Below, one piece after another: positions 49,037 through 59,729 of a stretch of 64,000 bases of DNA. The position numbers and the translations under genes are program-made. Origin of the DNA: Azadirachta indica (Eukaryota; Streptophyta; Magnoliopsida; Sapindales; Meliaceae); assembly GCA_022749755.1 (NCBI GenBank), contig CM040450.1, forward strand, positions 7,430,913-7,494,912. Direction: 5' to 3'. Below the pieces are notes generated by a model that saw only the letters and a program-made list of their open reading frames with translations, had not been told where the DNA came from and made no database searches. The stretch's first letter is position 1. Each line of letters begins with the position of its first letter.

Positions 49037-49643
49037 ATAGGGATGGGAATAGGGTTGGTTAGGGGCAGGTTTTACCATCCCTGAACTTGTCCTATTTGGG
49101 GCTATTTTTCCCTAAACAAGCTCCTTCCTTAGCTTTAAAAGAAATGAAGCCAGGCTAATCCTTCCCAATTTTAACCCCCTCAACCCGACCTAAACCTATC
49201 TCTATTTGATCCTATTTTGATCAAGTCATAGTGTTACTACAATAATCTACAGTTTTTACACATTCAAATTAAGAGGCTTATTATAATGGAATGCTATATG
49301 ATGGATTAAATTTTTGGGCCGGTTACAGTAACAAAACTCAATCTATAGTTGTTTTACAATATCAAGTTACAATATTTTTAATAGTAAGGTTACAGTAACA
49401 AAACTCAATCTATAGTTGTTTTACAATATCAAATTACAATATTTTTAATAGTAAATGGGCGAGGTAGGGCGGGGCTGGGCAAAAAATCCCTAAACCCTCT
49501 CGATTTTCAAACGGTTTAGATTTTAAGGTTTAAACTGACCCTAATTTTTAAATAGATCAGATTTTTAAGGCCCAAATTCCCAAAAAGAGAGAAAGGTGGA
49601 AGGGTAGTGTGGGAGAAAGTTCAGATAAAATTCTCATCCCTAA
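49037..49643. mobile_element. MITE-like element with short inverted ends
   Basis: It starts AATAGGGATGGGAATAGGG and ends AAATTCTCATCCCTAA, which pair as short terminal inverted repeats (TAGGGATG-GAAT). The interior is about 600 bp with GGGGC-type and CCCTAA-type words common in non-autonomous hAT elements. No transposase is present. It contains a recent internal tandem duplication at 49321-49454. Confidence 0.5.
49321..49454. repeat. 67-bp tandem duplication
   Basis: Two back-to-back 67-bp units (49321-49387 and 49388-49454), each starting GGTTACAGTAACAAAACTCA and ending TTTTTAATAGTAA, differ at a single base. The near identity indicates a recent event. Confidence 0.92.
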
Positions 49644-49649
49644 TTTTGG

Positions 49650-51095
49650 GGGACTAAATTGCAAGTTTCTCAAACCTAGTTATGAAACTGTATAAATTTT
49701 GAACCATTAGAAAATTTAGTTTTATGATTGGTTCAACTAAACTGATTTAAAATCAAAAAGTCAAATTTGGCCAAAATTGATTCACCGTTTGATATTTTTA
49801 AGAATATTCCATGTTCTATTACTGTCAGCAACAACCATATTAGGAAATGACAACATAATTCAATAGGTTATCTTCCTGAATTAGCCAAAATAATTATTTC
49901 AATATCGTGGCCAAGAAGAGAATAGATCAATGTCAATAATTAGTAAACTTTTCTCAATCAGTACTTTGCCTTTTTGGCCAATAAAATTCCCCTTTTAACT
50001 AATATTCTCGTAAACACAACCTTGATTTCACTAATACATTAAACCCAAATTGTTTCATCAATTACCTAACTAAAATAATAAAATGAAGCATTTTAGGCAG
50101 TAATTTAAGGCATTAAAACAATTGATCATTTTAGCTATAGAATGATTAACGTAGTATTCTTTTTATGACTTCCATTTATTTTAGCTATAGAGTTATTGAA
50201 ACAAATGTAAAATATTTCCATTTAAGATATAAGGACAAAAATTTATTACTTCATTTTTTTATTTATGTCCCTGTGGGTTGGCACTGATAGAGCAAAATAT
50301 TAACCCTACAATATGCATATTTCCTCTTATTAATGAGATTCAACTATCAAAATTTAGTAATGGAAGCTCAAAAGATACAAATACAATCATATTTAACAGC
50401 TTATTCCAACCAAAACATTCGTCAATGAGTAGCAGTAGACCAAATTTCTTCCATGTAATAAAATCTAGCAGGAAGGAGAAGAAACCCAAAAGGACAAAAT
50501 AAAAATTGGAAAACCTAGAAACCAAATTCAAATCCACTTTAAATTAATTAACAAACAACATTTAGAACATCTCAAGTGTAAATCGAATCTTAATCAAAGC
50601 CACAATTATCAATAAACCAAGAACATTTCGAGTGCAAATTGAATATTAAAATTGAAACTTGAAATGAGAGGTAATCTAGCTTAAGTTATTAGTAGATATC
50701 ATTAACCTATGCAAGATGGTGGTTGAAGGTGACTGGAAGTGGTGGTAAAAGGTTGTGATTGACGACAGTCATAGATGGAGAATGTAGTGATTACACAATT
50801 GACGGTGCCTCTTATAGGATAATTTTAGATAAATTAAGTTTAGATTTTAGGGTTATTAATCGATTGAATATTTTGACTGAGCTGATTCAAAATTTAAATG
50901 AAAGCTTGGGTTTGGACCTGACATGGATCAAACTTTACAAATAAAGCTTGGGCTCGAGTTGAAATGTATTTAAGATTGAGTTTAGTTTCGACCATCTCTA
51001 GTTTTTTGGCCAAGCTTTTTGGCCATCTCTAGTTTTGACCATACTAGTAGACTATTTTCAAGGTACAATGCTTGCATGGATTTGGGTTTCAAATT
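49650..51095. other. Intergenic DNA without recognised genes
   Basis: Short ORFs near 50278-50537 on both strands and at 50759-50944 show no family features. The stretch near 50990-51060 repeats TTTTTGGCCA and CATCTCTAGTTTT words locally. Confidence 0.4.
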
Positions 51096-51099
51096 GGTC

Positions 51100-51845
51100 G
51101 ATCATTTTGACCATACTGCTTAATCGAATTGCTAGTAACTACTAGTTTTTTGAGTTTCACTATAAATACTAGTCTAAACTCATTTGAAACAAGTTTTGTG
51201 CACTTAAAAAAAATTATATGTTTTAGAAGTGTAACATAAAGAATTGGAGCTTATCTTGGCAAAGCATACATCTAATTTATTAAGCACTATATTTTTCATT
51301 TATATTAGTCTTTGAAAAGAGTGTTAGGTTATATTATTATAATTCTTGTGTCTGACAGTGAGAGAAATACTTTTAAATTGTGACATATAAGTGACACCGA
51401 AAGTCACTTATGTGTAAAGGTTGGAGAGACACTTGTTAAGACTACTTGGTTTACAGTTTGCGTGGCACTTAAGTCTATTTGGATTTGTATTTGTTTGCCT
51501 TTTCATTTGAAGGCACGAGTAGTAGAATTCTCAATCTTGGAGCTTGAAGGTGTGGTAGTAAGACTTTGCCAAACTATGTAAAAATTATTGTGTTTGATAT
51601 CTTTCCCTCTACTCTTTATTATTGTTTATGTTTATATTTATTGTACACATTACTCATACACATTTGAAATTTAATTTGTTGACATTCACATATTGATAAT
51701 TAGAATTGACTGTTAAATTTGGTGTATTACAATACAGAAATTTTGAATTGCTTAGTGTTGTTTGTTTGGCTGCTTTTAAATTATTAAAATTCTTAAAAAC
51801 CTAATGCACCCCTCTTCCCCCGCCTTCTTGGGTTGTCCAATTATA
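51100..51845 (+). mobile_element. Copia-type LTR relic
   Basis: It contains a promoter-like CACTATAAATACTAG (51159), long T/G-rich text, and a 3' end with CCCCTCTTCCCCCGCCTTCTTGGGTTGTC (read in parts near 51805-51840), which resembles the CACCCCCCTCTTGGGTTG ending of many plant Copia LTRs. There is no primer-binding site or polyprotein next to it, so a solo or truncated LTR is likely. The left border is approximate. Confidence 0.42.
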
Positions 51846-51849
51846 CTTT

Positions 51850-53355
51850 AGCCACATGATAGTATGTAGCTACTATTTTGGTCAACTTTGGTCTCCTTAT
51901 GTCAATTTTTTTTCCTAAAAATAACAATACTATTATATAAATAGAAAATTTTGAAGTCTAATACTATCGACGATAATTTATTTGGAGCCAGCTATCGATG
52001 ACATTGTCGGTGGTGGCTACTTGCAGCCAACAACCACTAGTAAAATATTCATAAATTTAGAAATTTTAAATCTTTATGCAAATTAATTAATATTTATCTA
52101 AAAGTATAAATAGTAAAGAATTTAAATTAATTTATTAATAAATTATCTAAAAATATAATAATATAAAATTTAAATTATTTTATTGTTATCTAAAATTTTT
52201 GTAAGTTTAAATATTTGTACAAATTAATTAATGTTTATCTAAGAATATAAAAGCATAAAATTTAAATTATTTTAAAAATAACTACTAATTTATTTTTATT
52301 TAAATAGTTAACACAAAGTCAACTAACACCAAAATTAACACAAAATGAACATAATTAAGAGTAATTTAGTAATTGTGCTAAAATCTAATATTCTTCTTCT
52401 ATAGAAGTAACGTTAAATGGCATGGAGTATTTATCAAAATTTAGAAGTAGGGGTATTGTGCATTCTCCTTTTTCTAGAACATTAAGATTACCATGTTCAT
52501 TTTCTTACTTTCATTAAGGTTCTATTGTAATCAATTAGATAAACAAAATCTAACAATATCCATTTTGGTAATAACGTATATATACTAATTTTTTTCTAAA
52601 AAGAAGTTGGTAAATTTATTTTTCTAGCGTAATAAAAACTAATATATAGAAAAATATTTAAAACTTAAAAGAGAGATCTTCTGTTAGACACAATCAACAA
52701 TTGTTGAGAATCCTTTTAATGAATTTATGCTATATATATATTATTAAGTATATATTATATTTTTGATACTCAAAGATCAATCTTGGGCTAAAGCCTGAGC
52801 TAAGTAAAAAATGACATCAATTTTTGAAGTAAGTTTAATTCAACAGATTCAAACCAACCATTTTTTGGGTTTAAATTTCAGGTTGTGACATAAAAGGTGT
52901 GAATATAACCAAGTAGAATCTAAATTACATAAAATCTTAAGCTAAGCCCACTTGTGGTGATATTAGCCCAAGAGGCCTTAATTATATAATTTAACTTGCA
53001 CTGTTGCAAAAGAGACATATGAACCCAAAAATCCTAATGCAAAAGGTAAAAGCTTGAATTTACATTGTGATGTATTGTAAAGAATTTTTCTATTGCTAAA
53101 AACACCTATCATGGCCACTTGGGCTTTACCTGAGTGATAAGGAGAGTCTAAGTAGCCAAGATAGGTTAGACTCCAAAAGGCGTTCAGCCTTTGAGCCTTA
53201 TTAGCTGCTCTCGACAAGACTTATTTTTCAAATATAGAAAATGATACCTACTATTTATGTGAGGTCTATCATATTGAAGTGTGGGTAGACTCTTCTCTTA
53301 ACGTGAGGATAAGATATCATCAAAATATGTACGTAAAATTAAAAAAAAAACACCT
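51850..53355. other. AT-rich intergenic DNA
   Basis: No gene seen. A GTAGGGGTATTGTGCATTCTCCT stretch at 52447-52469 resembles the right end of the MITE family at 31.3 and 32.5 kb, but no matching left end was found. The patch 53090-53230 is less AT-rich, and its ORF has no family. Confidence 0.4.
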
Positions 53356-53359
53356 ATCT

Positions 53360-54602
53360 TATTTATTGAAAAAATACCAAATTTATTTCTAATTTATTTT
53401 GATATTATCACTTATATTTTTAATGTTCCAAAATTACACTATTAGTCTCTGCCATTTTGACATTAATGCCGGAAATTCAATTTTTAGGAACAAGTGACCT
53501 TATTATCCCTAATATAACAATGATAATGTCACCTAATTTTGAATTGGACTTGGCCCAACTCAATTATTTTAAAATATTTGTGTTTAGAGGGGTTTGAAGC
53601 TTAAACCTCAATTTTCAAAATTTAAAAATTATCCATTAAGCTAAACCAACCATTATTAATAATTATACGCACTATATTATTTATTATAAGCGTATATTAA
53701 ATATATAATTAAATAAATATTAATTCTAAAATATTCAAACAAATGTTTAGAATAAAACTATTTAATAAAAAGTAATTTCAAATTAAAAATTACTAAGAAT
53801 AAAAAAATTAAATCCATAATGTAATAAATTTATTTCTTTTTATTTTTTTAAATTTTTACAATAAAATCAAAAATAATAAAATCTAAATAAATTTATTTCT
53901 TTTGATTTTTTAAATTTTTACAATAAAATTAACTAAAAATAAAAATAATAAAAACTAAATTTCTTGTTAGAAAAACTATTTACGAATAAGATGTTTTGTA
54001 AAGCTTGATTATAGTAATTTTTTTTGTAAATTTTTATAATCTAAAACTATATTATTCAATAATTATTTGTTAAAATAAAAAATGAAAAATTAAAATTAAA
54101 ACTAAAAGCAATTATAGTCTTAATGAAGAGAAGTTTATTTGTTATATTTTTGTTGTATTAGTTTTATAAAAAATTTTTAAATTTCTTTTTATTTTTCATT
54201 TAAATTTATTTTTATTAGATAAATTTATTTTCATCATTATTTATTTAATCATCCAAGTAATATTTGTATAATATATAAAATAGTGTATATAAAATTAATT
54301 CTTGATTAAATTAGTTTAGTGGTAAAAAATTAAAATTTTGAGTCAAAGTGTTAAGGCTGTAATTTCCATTCTTACAAAAATCATATTTTTTTAAAAAAAT
54401 TATGTTGGGCTTGAACTATTATTAAAGCCCAATACAAATTTAATTTACTTAAGAATAAATGTGTCGAATGACAAAATATACTAATAGTTAATAGCCAAAA
54501 TTTGACAACAGGGATTAAAAACATAATTTTAGAACATTAAAGATGTAATTGATAATATCAAAATAAATTAGAGATAAAATTGATATTTTTTGCTTATTTA
54601 TT
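53360..54602. mobile_element. Foldback element, arms of about 95 bp
   Basis: The left arm (53360-53450) and the reversed right arm (54505-54602) share TCTAATTTATTTTGATATTATCA and TTTTTAATGTTC-AAAATTA. Further in, TTGGGC-type words are also mirrored (GACTTGGCCCAACTC on the left, TGTTGGGCTTGAAC on the right). The total is about 1.24 kb with an AT-rich, non-coding interior. Confidence 0.65.
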
Positions 54603-55294
54603 AAAATTTTATTCTAAAATAACTTTCACGATCAATTTATTTATAGATAAAAGTATTTTACATCAAAGATGCAGTTTTACTCTAATTTACTGAGAATAAA
54701 AATTTATATATATATTTTTAAAAGCAATAACCTAAATGTAACAATTTTTAACACACCAAAAAAATATTTTAATTAAAAGAATAGGTGATTGTTACGATAC
54801 AATCATTTTATAGATAAATTAACACAGTAAAACATACCACGTACAAAACTTCTGTAGCAATGACAGCGTAGGTAAATCAATTCAATAGACAACCTGTTGA
54901 TCTCCTAATTGCTTCCGTTTACTTTAGAATTTAAGTTATTACTTGCATTCCAAAACAAGTCCCCATCTTGCATATTATAAAATAAATAGCAAACCCTAAC
55001 TTTGTTTTCGTGCTCTACTGAAGCAATGGATCACAAAGGTTTCTTCTCCCGCCTTCTCATTCTCTTATTGCGTCTCATTTCTGGTTAGTGTTTCTGTCTC
55101 CTGGGATCATTATTACTCTGTTTACACATTCTGCTTGCATTTAAATACATGTCTCTATGTATTAATATAATCATGTATATATTTTTTAGGTAGGCAGTGT
55201 GATGTAAGAGTATATATAGAGAACCAGTGTTCATACGCAGTATGTATGTCTAGCTGCAATTGCAAGTACATCATATGGTGACTTTAATCCATTG

Positions 55295-55535
55295 TGTGAA
55301 GAAATATGCTCTTTATTTCTCAAATTATAATGTACATGATTATGCCTTTACATAGGCTTACAAAGCAATGTAAAAGGATACTAAACATTACATAATTATG
55401 TACATCAAACATGAAAAAAATCAAGATGTAAAATAGGAAAAGAAATCACTGTGAAATAGAAAAACATTGTGGTATTAATTTAGCAAAATTAAGGCAAAAT
55501 CATGATTGATTTTGTTGAAGTAAATATCATTGACA
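55295..55535 (-). repeat. Copia LTR, 3' copy
   Basis: A 241-bp LTR that reads TGTCAATGATATTTAC at its start and CATATTTCTTCACA at its end on the minus strand, directly preceded by the polypurine tract. It matches the LTR copies at 56032-56249 and 57255-57475. Confidence 0.8.
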
Positions 55536-55549
55536 GCCCCTCTCAAACT

Positions 55550-55990
55550 AAAAGCTAATTTGAGTTAGGATACCGAATCACAAAAATAACCAGGAGAATG
55601 GTTTTCATGAATATATTTGCTTATTGATCACAAGAGAAGATTGAACAAAGAGTAATAATACTTTGAGTAATATGCTAACGAATGAAATGATAGTTAACTT
55701 CAATGTATTTGGTGCATTAATAAAAAACATCATTGTGAGCAATCTGAATAGCACTACTATTATCACAGAAAGAGAAGTAGAACCAAAATGATGAACACCA
55801 ATATCTTTGAGTAGCAAATGAAGCCAAGTAATCTCCTGAACAATATCGACAAGAGCACAATACTTTACCTTTGTGCTAGATCTTGCAACAACAATTTACT
55901 TCTTAAAATGCCAAGAAATAAGAGTCTTCCAAAAAAAAAATAAAGTCCTATGGTAGAGTGTCGATCAATAGAATCATCAGCCTAATCAGC
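55550..55990 (-). pseudogene. Copia RNase H fragment
   Basis: Read across two or three frames, the minus strand gives STKAEYCALV, EITWLHLLLKDIGVHHFGST and CDNSSAIQIAHND-like text, the usual end of a Copia polyprotein (the ribonuclease H that removes the RNA template). Frameshifts break it. Upstream reverse transcriptase is missing. Confidence 0.72.
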
Positions 55991-56031
55991 AACAAAAAAG
56001 GCACATAACTTCAAAAATGAATGTGCATAGA

Positions 56032-56262
56032 AATGAATCATGATTTTGCCGTATTTTTTCTAAATCAATGTTTTAATATTTTTCATTTCACCATGATCTC
56101 TTTCCCTATTTATGTCTTGATTTGTTTCCATGTTTGATGTACATATTTATGTAATATTTAATTTTCCTTTTATATTACTTTGTAAGCCTATATGAAGATA
56201 TGTTCATGTACATTATAATTTAAAAAGTAAAGAGGCATATTTCTTCACATAGTATCAGAGTT
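56032..56262 (+). repeat. Copia LTR in inverted orientation with its primer-binding site
   Basis: The plus strand carries the same LTR text (TTTGATGTACATATTTATGT, then TTGTAAGCCTATATGAAG, ending TTCTTCACA at 56249), followed by TAGTATCAGAGTTG, a tRNA-Met-type primer-binding site, and a start of gag-like text. Its orientation is opposite to the two outer LTRs. Confidence 0.75.
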
Positions 56263-56449
56263 GATTTTTTTTCTGAGTTGGGTTTAACTGCAATGGTAGG
56301 TGGTCAAAATCAAGAAATAAGTCTATAAGACAAACAACCAAAAGATGACAAGTCAAATGATGGCGATGGTGACACTTAGATTGTTAAAAAATGAGCAAAT
56401 CGACGATTTAAGGTGTTAAAAGATTGACTGACTTTGATTTAGCAATGCA

Positions 56450-56893
56450 TATATATCTAGAAACAGATACCGCAATTTAAACGAGCGAAAAGTCTCGATG
56501 TAGATGCTACAGAGTTTATTCTCGTCCTTCAGAGACTACGAGTATAATAAGAGCATCTGTTGATAAAAGAATCACCCTAAGATGATCATCTCATGGCTAT
56601 TGAAAATGAATCAAATCAAATGGTTTTTTTTTTCAATCTTTCTAAATTGCTTTTACGGAACCAAGGTCGAAAATATTGAAAAAAATCAGTCATTCACAAC
56701 CACTAATGAAGGATTTCTCGAAAAGTTAAGGATTAGTAATTCTTTTTCGAAATCGAATGGATTCGATCTTATATATATGCAAGGAAGGTAATTAAAAAGA
56801 AAAGAAGATGAATTCTTCTTTACTTTTATCACTTAGGAGCCATGCGAGATGAAAGTCTTATGCACGATTTTGAATGAGAGAAAGAAGGGCATA
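56450..56893 (+). other. Plastid-derived DNA (NUPT), probably ndhB intron
   Basis: This stretch is unlike its surroundings. It carries GAGCCATGCGAGATGAAAGT, then CTTATGCACGATTTTGAATG, the domain V region of a plastid group II intron, and upstream text such as GATGATCATCTCATGGCTAT and CGGAACCAAGGTCGAAAATA. From memory this matches the 3' part of the chloroplast ndhB intron, with a few substitutions, ending just before the intron-exon border. It lies inside the Copia element, so it entered the nucleus and then joined or was captured by that insertion. The ORF at 56582-56791 is intron sequence and not a gene. Confidence 0.72.
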
Positions 56894-57254
56894 GAATCTG
56901 CAAATATTAGCGATTGGTTGTGGTGGCGCGTGAAGTTCACGGGCCATTATTGGTTGTGAAAGTGGGGCCCACGCACGGCTTTGAGTGGTAGGTGATGGTT
57001 TTGCTTGATGTGCTTTCTCCGATGGTACAATGAAATTAACTAAACTGAGGCCAAATCTGTTGGAGGATGGCCCAAGAAACTAGACAATGTGTTGGAAAAT
57101 TTTGAAAAAGCAAAGAAAATTAAGCCAACAGCAAGATTGATGTCTGAAACTAAGGACGTGGAGCTGTGGCAGCGCGTGCACCACCATGTTGCATGCATTG
57201 GAAGGGAAACTAGCGCAAGAAGGGCTCAGGAACAAAAAATCAACTCTGATACTT

Positions 57255-57475
57255 TATGAAGAGATATGCTCTTTATCTCTCAAATTATAATGTGCATGAT
57301 CATGCCTTTATATAGGCTTATAAAATAACATTAAAAAAAAATTAAATGTTACATAATTATGTACATCAAATATAGAAATAAATCAAGACGGAAAATATGA
57401 AAAGAAATCATGGTGAAATAGAAAACATCGTGATATTGATTTAACAAAATTAAGACAAAATCATAATTAATTTTA
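57255..57475 (-). repeat. Copia LTR, 5' copy
   Basis: Reads leftward and ends TTCATA next to the primer-binding site. Its outer part (57455-57540) is palindromic: LTR-start sequence follows in the opposite orientation (ACCTTAATTTTGCTAAATTA), suggesting a recombined or foldback border. Confidence 0.65.
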
Positions 57476-57720
57476 CCTTAATTTTGCTAAATTAATATTT
57501 TGATTTTTTTCATTCTTTTTCTATATTGATTTTACAAATCAAATATCACAAACACATAGAAAGCAACATGTACCTTAGAAATAGTCAGCATGCCAGGTAC
57601 CCTTGCGTAGATGTCACCTGGGCAAGGACCAAATGCTCATGATCCAATAGCTCTTTTTGATTTTCACGTGAAACAAGCGACTGTAATTTCTATTCCTATT
57701 CATGGACAAATCAGTAAAAC

Positions 57721-58742
57721 CCGTTTGATATTGTTGTTAACCGAGATAAATTTGATTTTAAATAATTAAAAGTTATTTTATGTGTTTGGTAAAATTTTTT
57801 GCTAATTACTTCCGATAAAATCATTTAATTTTATAGAAGTAAATTTATTTGTAAATATAATATTAAATATAATCATTTAAAATTATAAAAATCTAAAATT
57901 AATTTATAATAATTATTAAATTTTAATTTATTTAAAAATAAAATTTTAAAATTAAAATATATTTTTTTTTCTATTACTTATTACTTTTTGATTTTTAAAA
58001 TATTATTAAAAGTTTTATATTTTTTACCATAAATTATTTTAAGGTAGTTTGTGTTTGTATATATATAAACAAAAGCTTACTTAAAATTAAATTTTATATA
58101 TCACTAGTTACTATGTACATTTTGATAATTAAGATTATTATCATATTTTTACATATATATGGGAATGGATCATATGTTTATACATATGTCAGATTTAATT
58201 TTAACTGTTAGAAGTACATAAATTTAACAATTACTGATCCCCTCCATATATATATATATATATATATCTAATATTTTAGCTAATTAATTCAAAATATATT
58301 ATAGTTGCTTCAAAACATATTATAAGCATCTATCATTTTTATATAAGAAAATGAAGGAGTACTGAAAGAAAAGTTATGTCTATTTATTATATAAGAGTAT
58401 AAAAAAACAAAAAAAGGGAAGTAATCATGTCTGATATACATTTTTCATATAAAAATATTTGACAATTTATAGTTAATTATGAAGTATTTATTTTGAATTT
58501 ACAACAAATGTTTTCGAAGTAGAAGTTTTAAATTTAAAAGTTTTAAGTTTCCAGCTTATATCGTTTTCGTTTGAATTGCACGTGGTAACTAGTTAATAAG
58601 AATAGTGCAAAATTGATATAAATTATTTATTTATTCTTCATGAATGGGGAATGTTTCATAAATCATAATATTCAGCTCATATATACACGGACACAACATA
58701 AAGGTAAGCAAGAAATACATTATATAATAAAGATTTAATTAA
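57721..58742. other. AT-rich intergenic DNA between the convergent TLP copies
   Basis: No gene seen. It includes a TA microsatellite at about 58247-58267 and long A/T runs. It separates the TLP pseudogene from the intact TLP gene. Confidence 0.5.
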
Positions 58743-59562
58743 CTAAAGGGGACACAAAGTTATATTGTAACTTTTAGCTCCGGTACATTTATATAAGGGA
58801 GGGTTATTATCTGCGGGATAGGTATGAGCCAAACCACAAACTTTTTTAAAAGCCTGTGAGTATTGATTAGGCTGGCAAGGTTGACCATCTGTGCAGCAAT
58901 ACTTAGGATCTTTCAGAGCATCACATGCACTATTACAACCCACATATGCACCATCTTTGTTTGTAGCCACCAGATCAGGAGGGCATACATTCCCAATATC
59001 CGCAATGCAATCAACAACGGGGCATGGTCCAGATCCAGACCCACCTGTCAGTGAGCCACCATCAGGCCTGATTCTCATTGGCACATTGAAGCCATGGTTC
59101 AAGCTCACTTCGTATGTAACCACTGATTTGTCTATATCTAAGTTGAGAAATGTAGCAGGATATGTGGGTGGGTTAGGTGGACCTTGGCAATCAACTGAAC
59201 CTAAATTACAGTCGCCAGTTTCACATGAAAAGTAAAATGATTCATTGTTTGAGCATTTGGTCCTTGCCCAGATGCTACCTGACCATGTATCTGGCATTAT
59301 AAATATTTCTAAGGTGCCTGGTGCTTTCTCTGCGTTGGCATCACCATCTGCTGGATTTGCAGCAAACCATACTGTGTATGAACACTGATTTTCAATGAAT
59401 AATTTTACCTCACACTGCCCCCCTGTAAAATAAAATTATTAGAATTCATGCAGGATATATGTTTACAGAGTAATTAGATATGATCCTCAGGAGTCAAAAT
59501 TACTAACCAGACACGAGCAGCAACATAATGAGAACGCGGAAGAGAAAAGCTTTGGGATCCAT
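58743..59562 (-). CDS. Thaumatin-like protein with altered acidic cleft, secreted
   Basis: Two exons: 59562-59508 and 59422-58743, with an 85-bp GT-AG intron in phase 1. The exon lengths (55 and 680 nt) are identical to those of the TLP gene at 2.5-3.3 kb, and the product is again 244 residues. Residues 1-19 (MDPKAFLFRVLIMLLLVSG) form a signal peptide. Family blocks follow: ENQCSYTVW, GDAN, WSGSIWARTKC, GDCNLG, SLNHGFNVPMRIRPDGGS, CPPDL, CNSACDAL, KYCC, ITLCPL. There are 17 cysteines, the 16 canonical plus C22 near the mature N terminus. The cleft pattern is changed: R72 and the last Asp remain, but the Glu is lost and the two central Asp positions are E123 and H128. I recall a TLP subgroup with this SLNHG pattern, so the change may be ancestral. 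Antifungal action is therefore less certain. Confidence 0.92.
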
Positions 59563-59710
59563 ATTGCATAGGTGAGGCAGGAGAGCACTGATAGGGTTCG
59601 GTGTTTATTAATATGCATGCTGAAGACCTATTTTGGAAAGAAATTAAGCATATTTTGGAATTAAATGAGTTAATTCGAATAGAAGAAAACATTAATTGTG
59701 AGATCCAAAG

Positions 59711-59722
59711 CTTATATATTTA
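59711..59722 (-). promoter_or_regulatory. Candidate TATA box of the TLP gene
   Basis: The minus strand reads AATATATAAG about 150 bp upstream of the start codon at 59562. This would give a leader of about 110-120 nt. Assigned by position and sequence only. Confidence 0.35.
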
Positions 59723-59729
59723 ATTAATT

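Larger units (their letters stand above)
55295..57475 (-). mobile_element. Rearranged Copia LTR retrotransposon
   Basis: The element reads leftward. A 5' LTR (57475-57255) is followed by a primer-binding site with GTATCAGAGTTGA (57253-57240, initiator-Met tRNA type). Then come untranslated DNA, a plastid-derived piece (56450-56893), an LTR with its own primer-binding site in the opposite orientation (56032-56262), a decayed RNase H segment (55990-55550), a polypurine tract (GAGAGGGGC, 55544-55536) and the 3' LTR (55535-55295, TG...CA ends). Most of gag, integrase and reverse transcriptase is absent. It lies inside the TLP pseudogene. Confidence 0.78.
55026..57720 (+). pseudogene. Thaumatin-like pseudogene interrupted by a Copia element
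   Basis: Exon 1 (55026-55083) encodes MDHKGFFSRLLILLLRLISG-type signal peptide sequence, with a GTTAGT donor identical to that of the intact TLP at 58.7-59.6 kb. Exon 2 starts at 55190 (RQCDVRVYIENQCSYAV) and loses homology near 55245, reaching a TGA soon after. After the Copia insertion the homology resumes at about 57553 (TTAGAAATAGTCAGCATGCC) and runs through a recognisable WARTKC and FSCETGDCN region with a stop and frameshifts to about 57720. Around a dozen codons between the two parts are missing. A TATA-like TATAAAATAAATAG lies upstream (54978). It is on the opposite strand to its closest relative and faces it tail to tail. It cannot make a functional TLP. Confidence 0.85.

Noticed and set aside
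52447..52469. Possible third member of the GAGAGAATGCC foldback MITE family
   Set aside because: Only a right-end-like sequence was found. No matching left end could be located, so it is not listed as an element.
56582..56791. Plus-strand 69-codon ORF
   Set aside because: It lies wholly in plastid intron-derived sequence, so it is not a gene.
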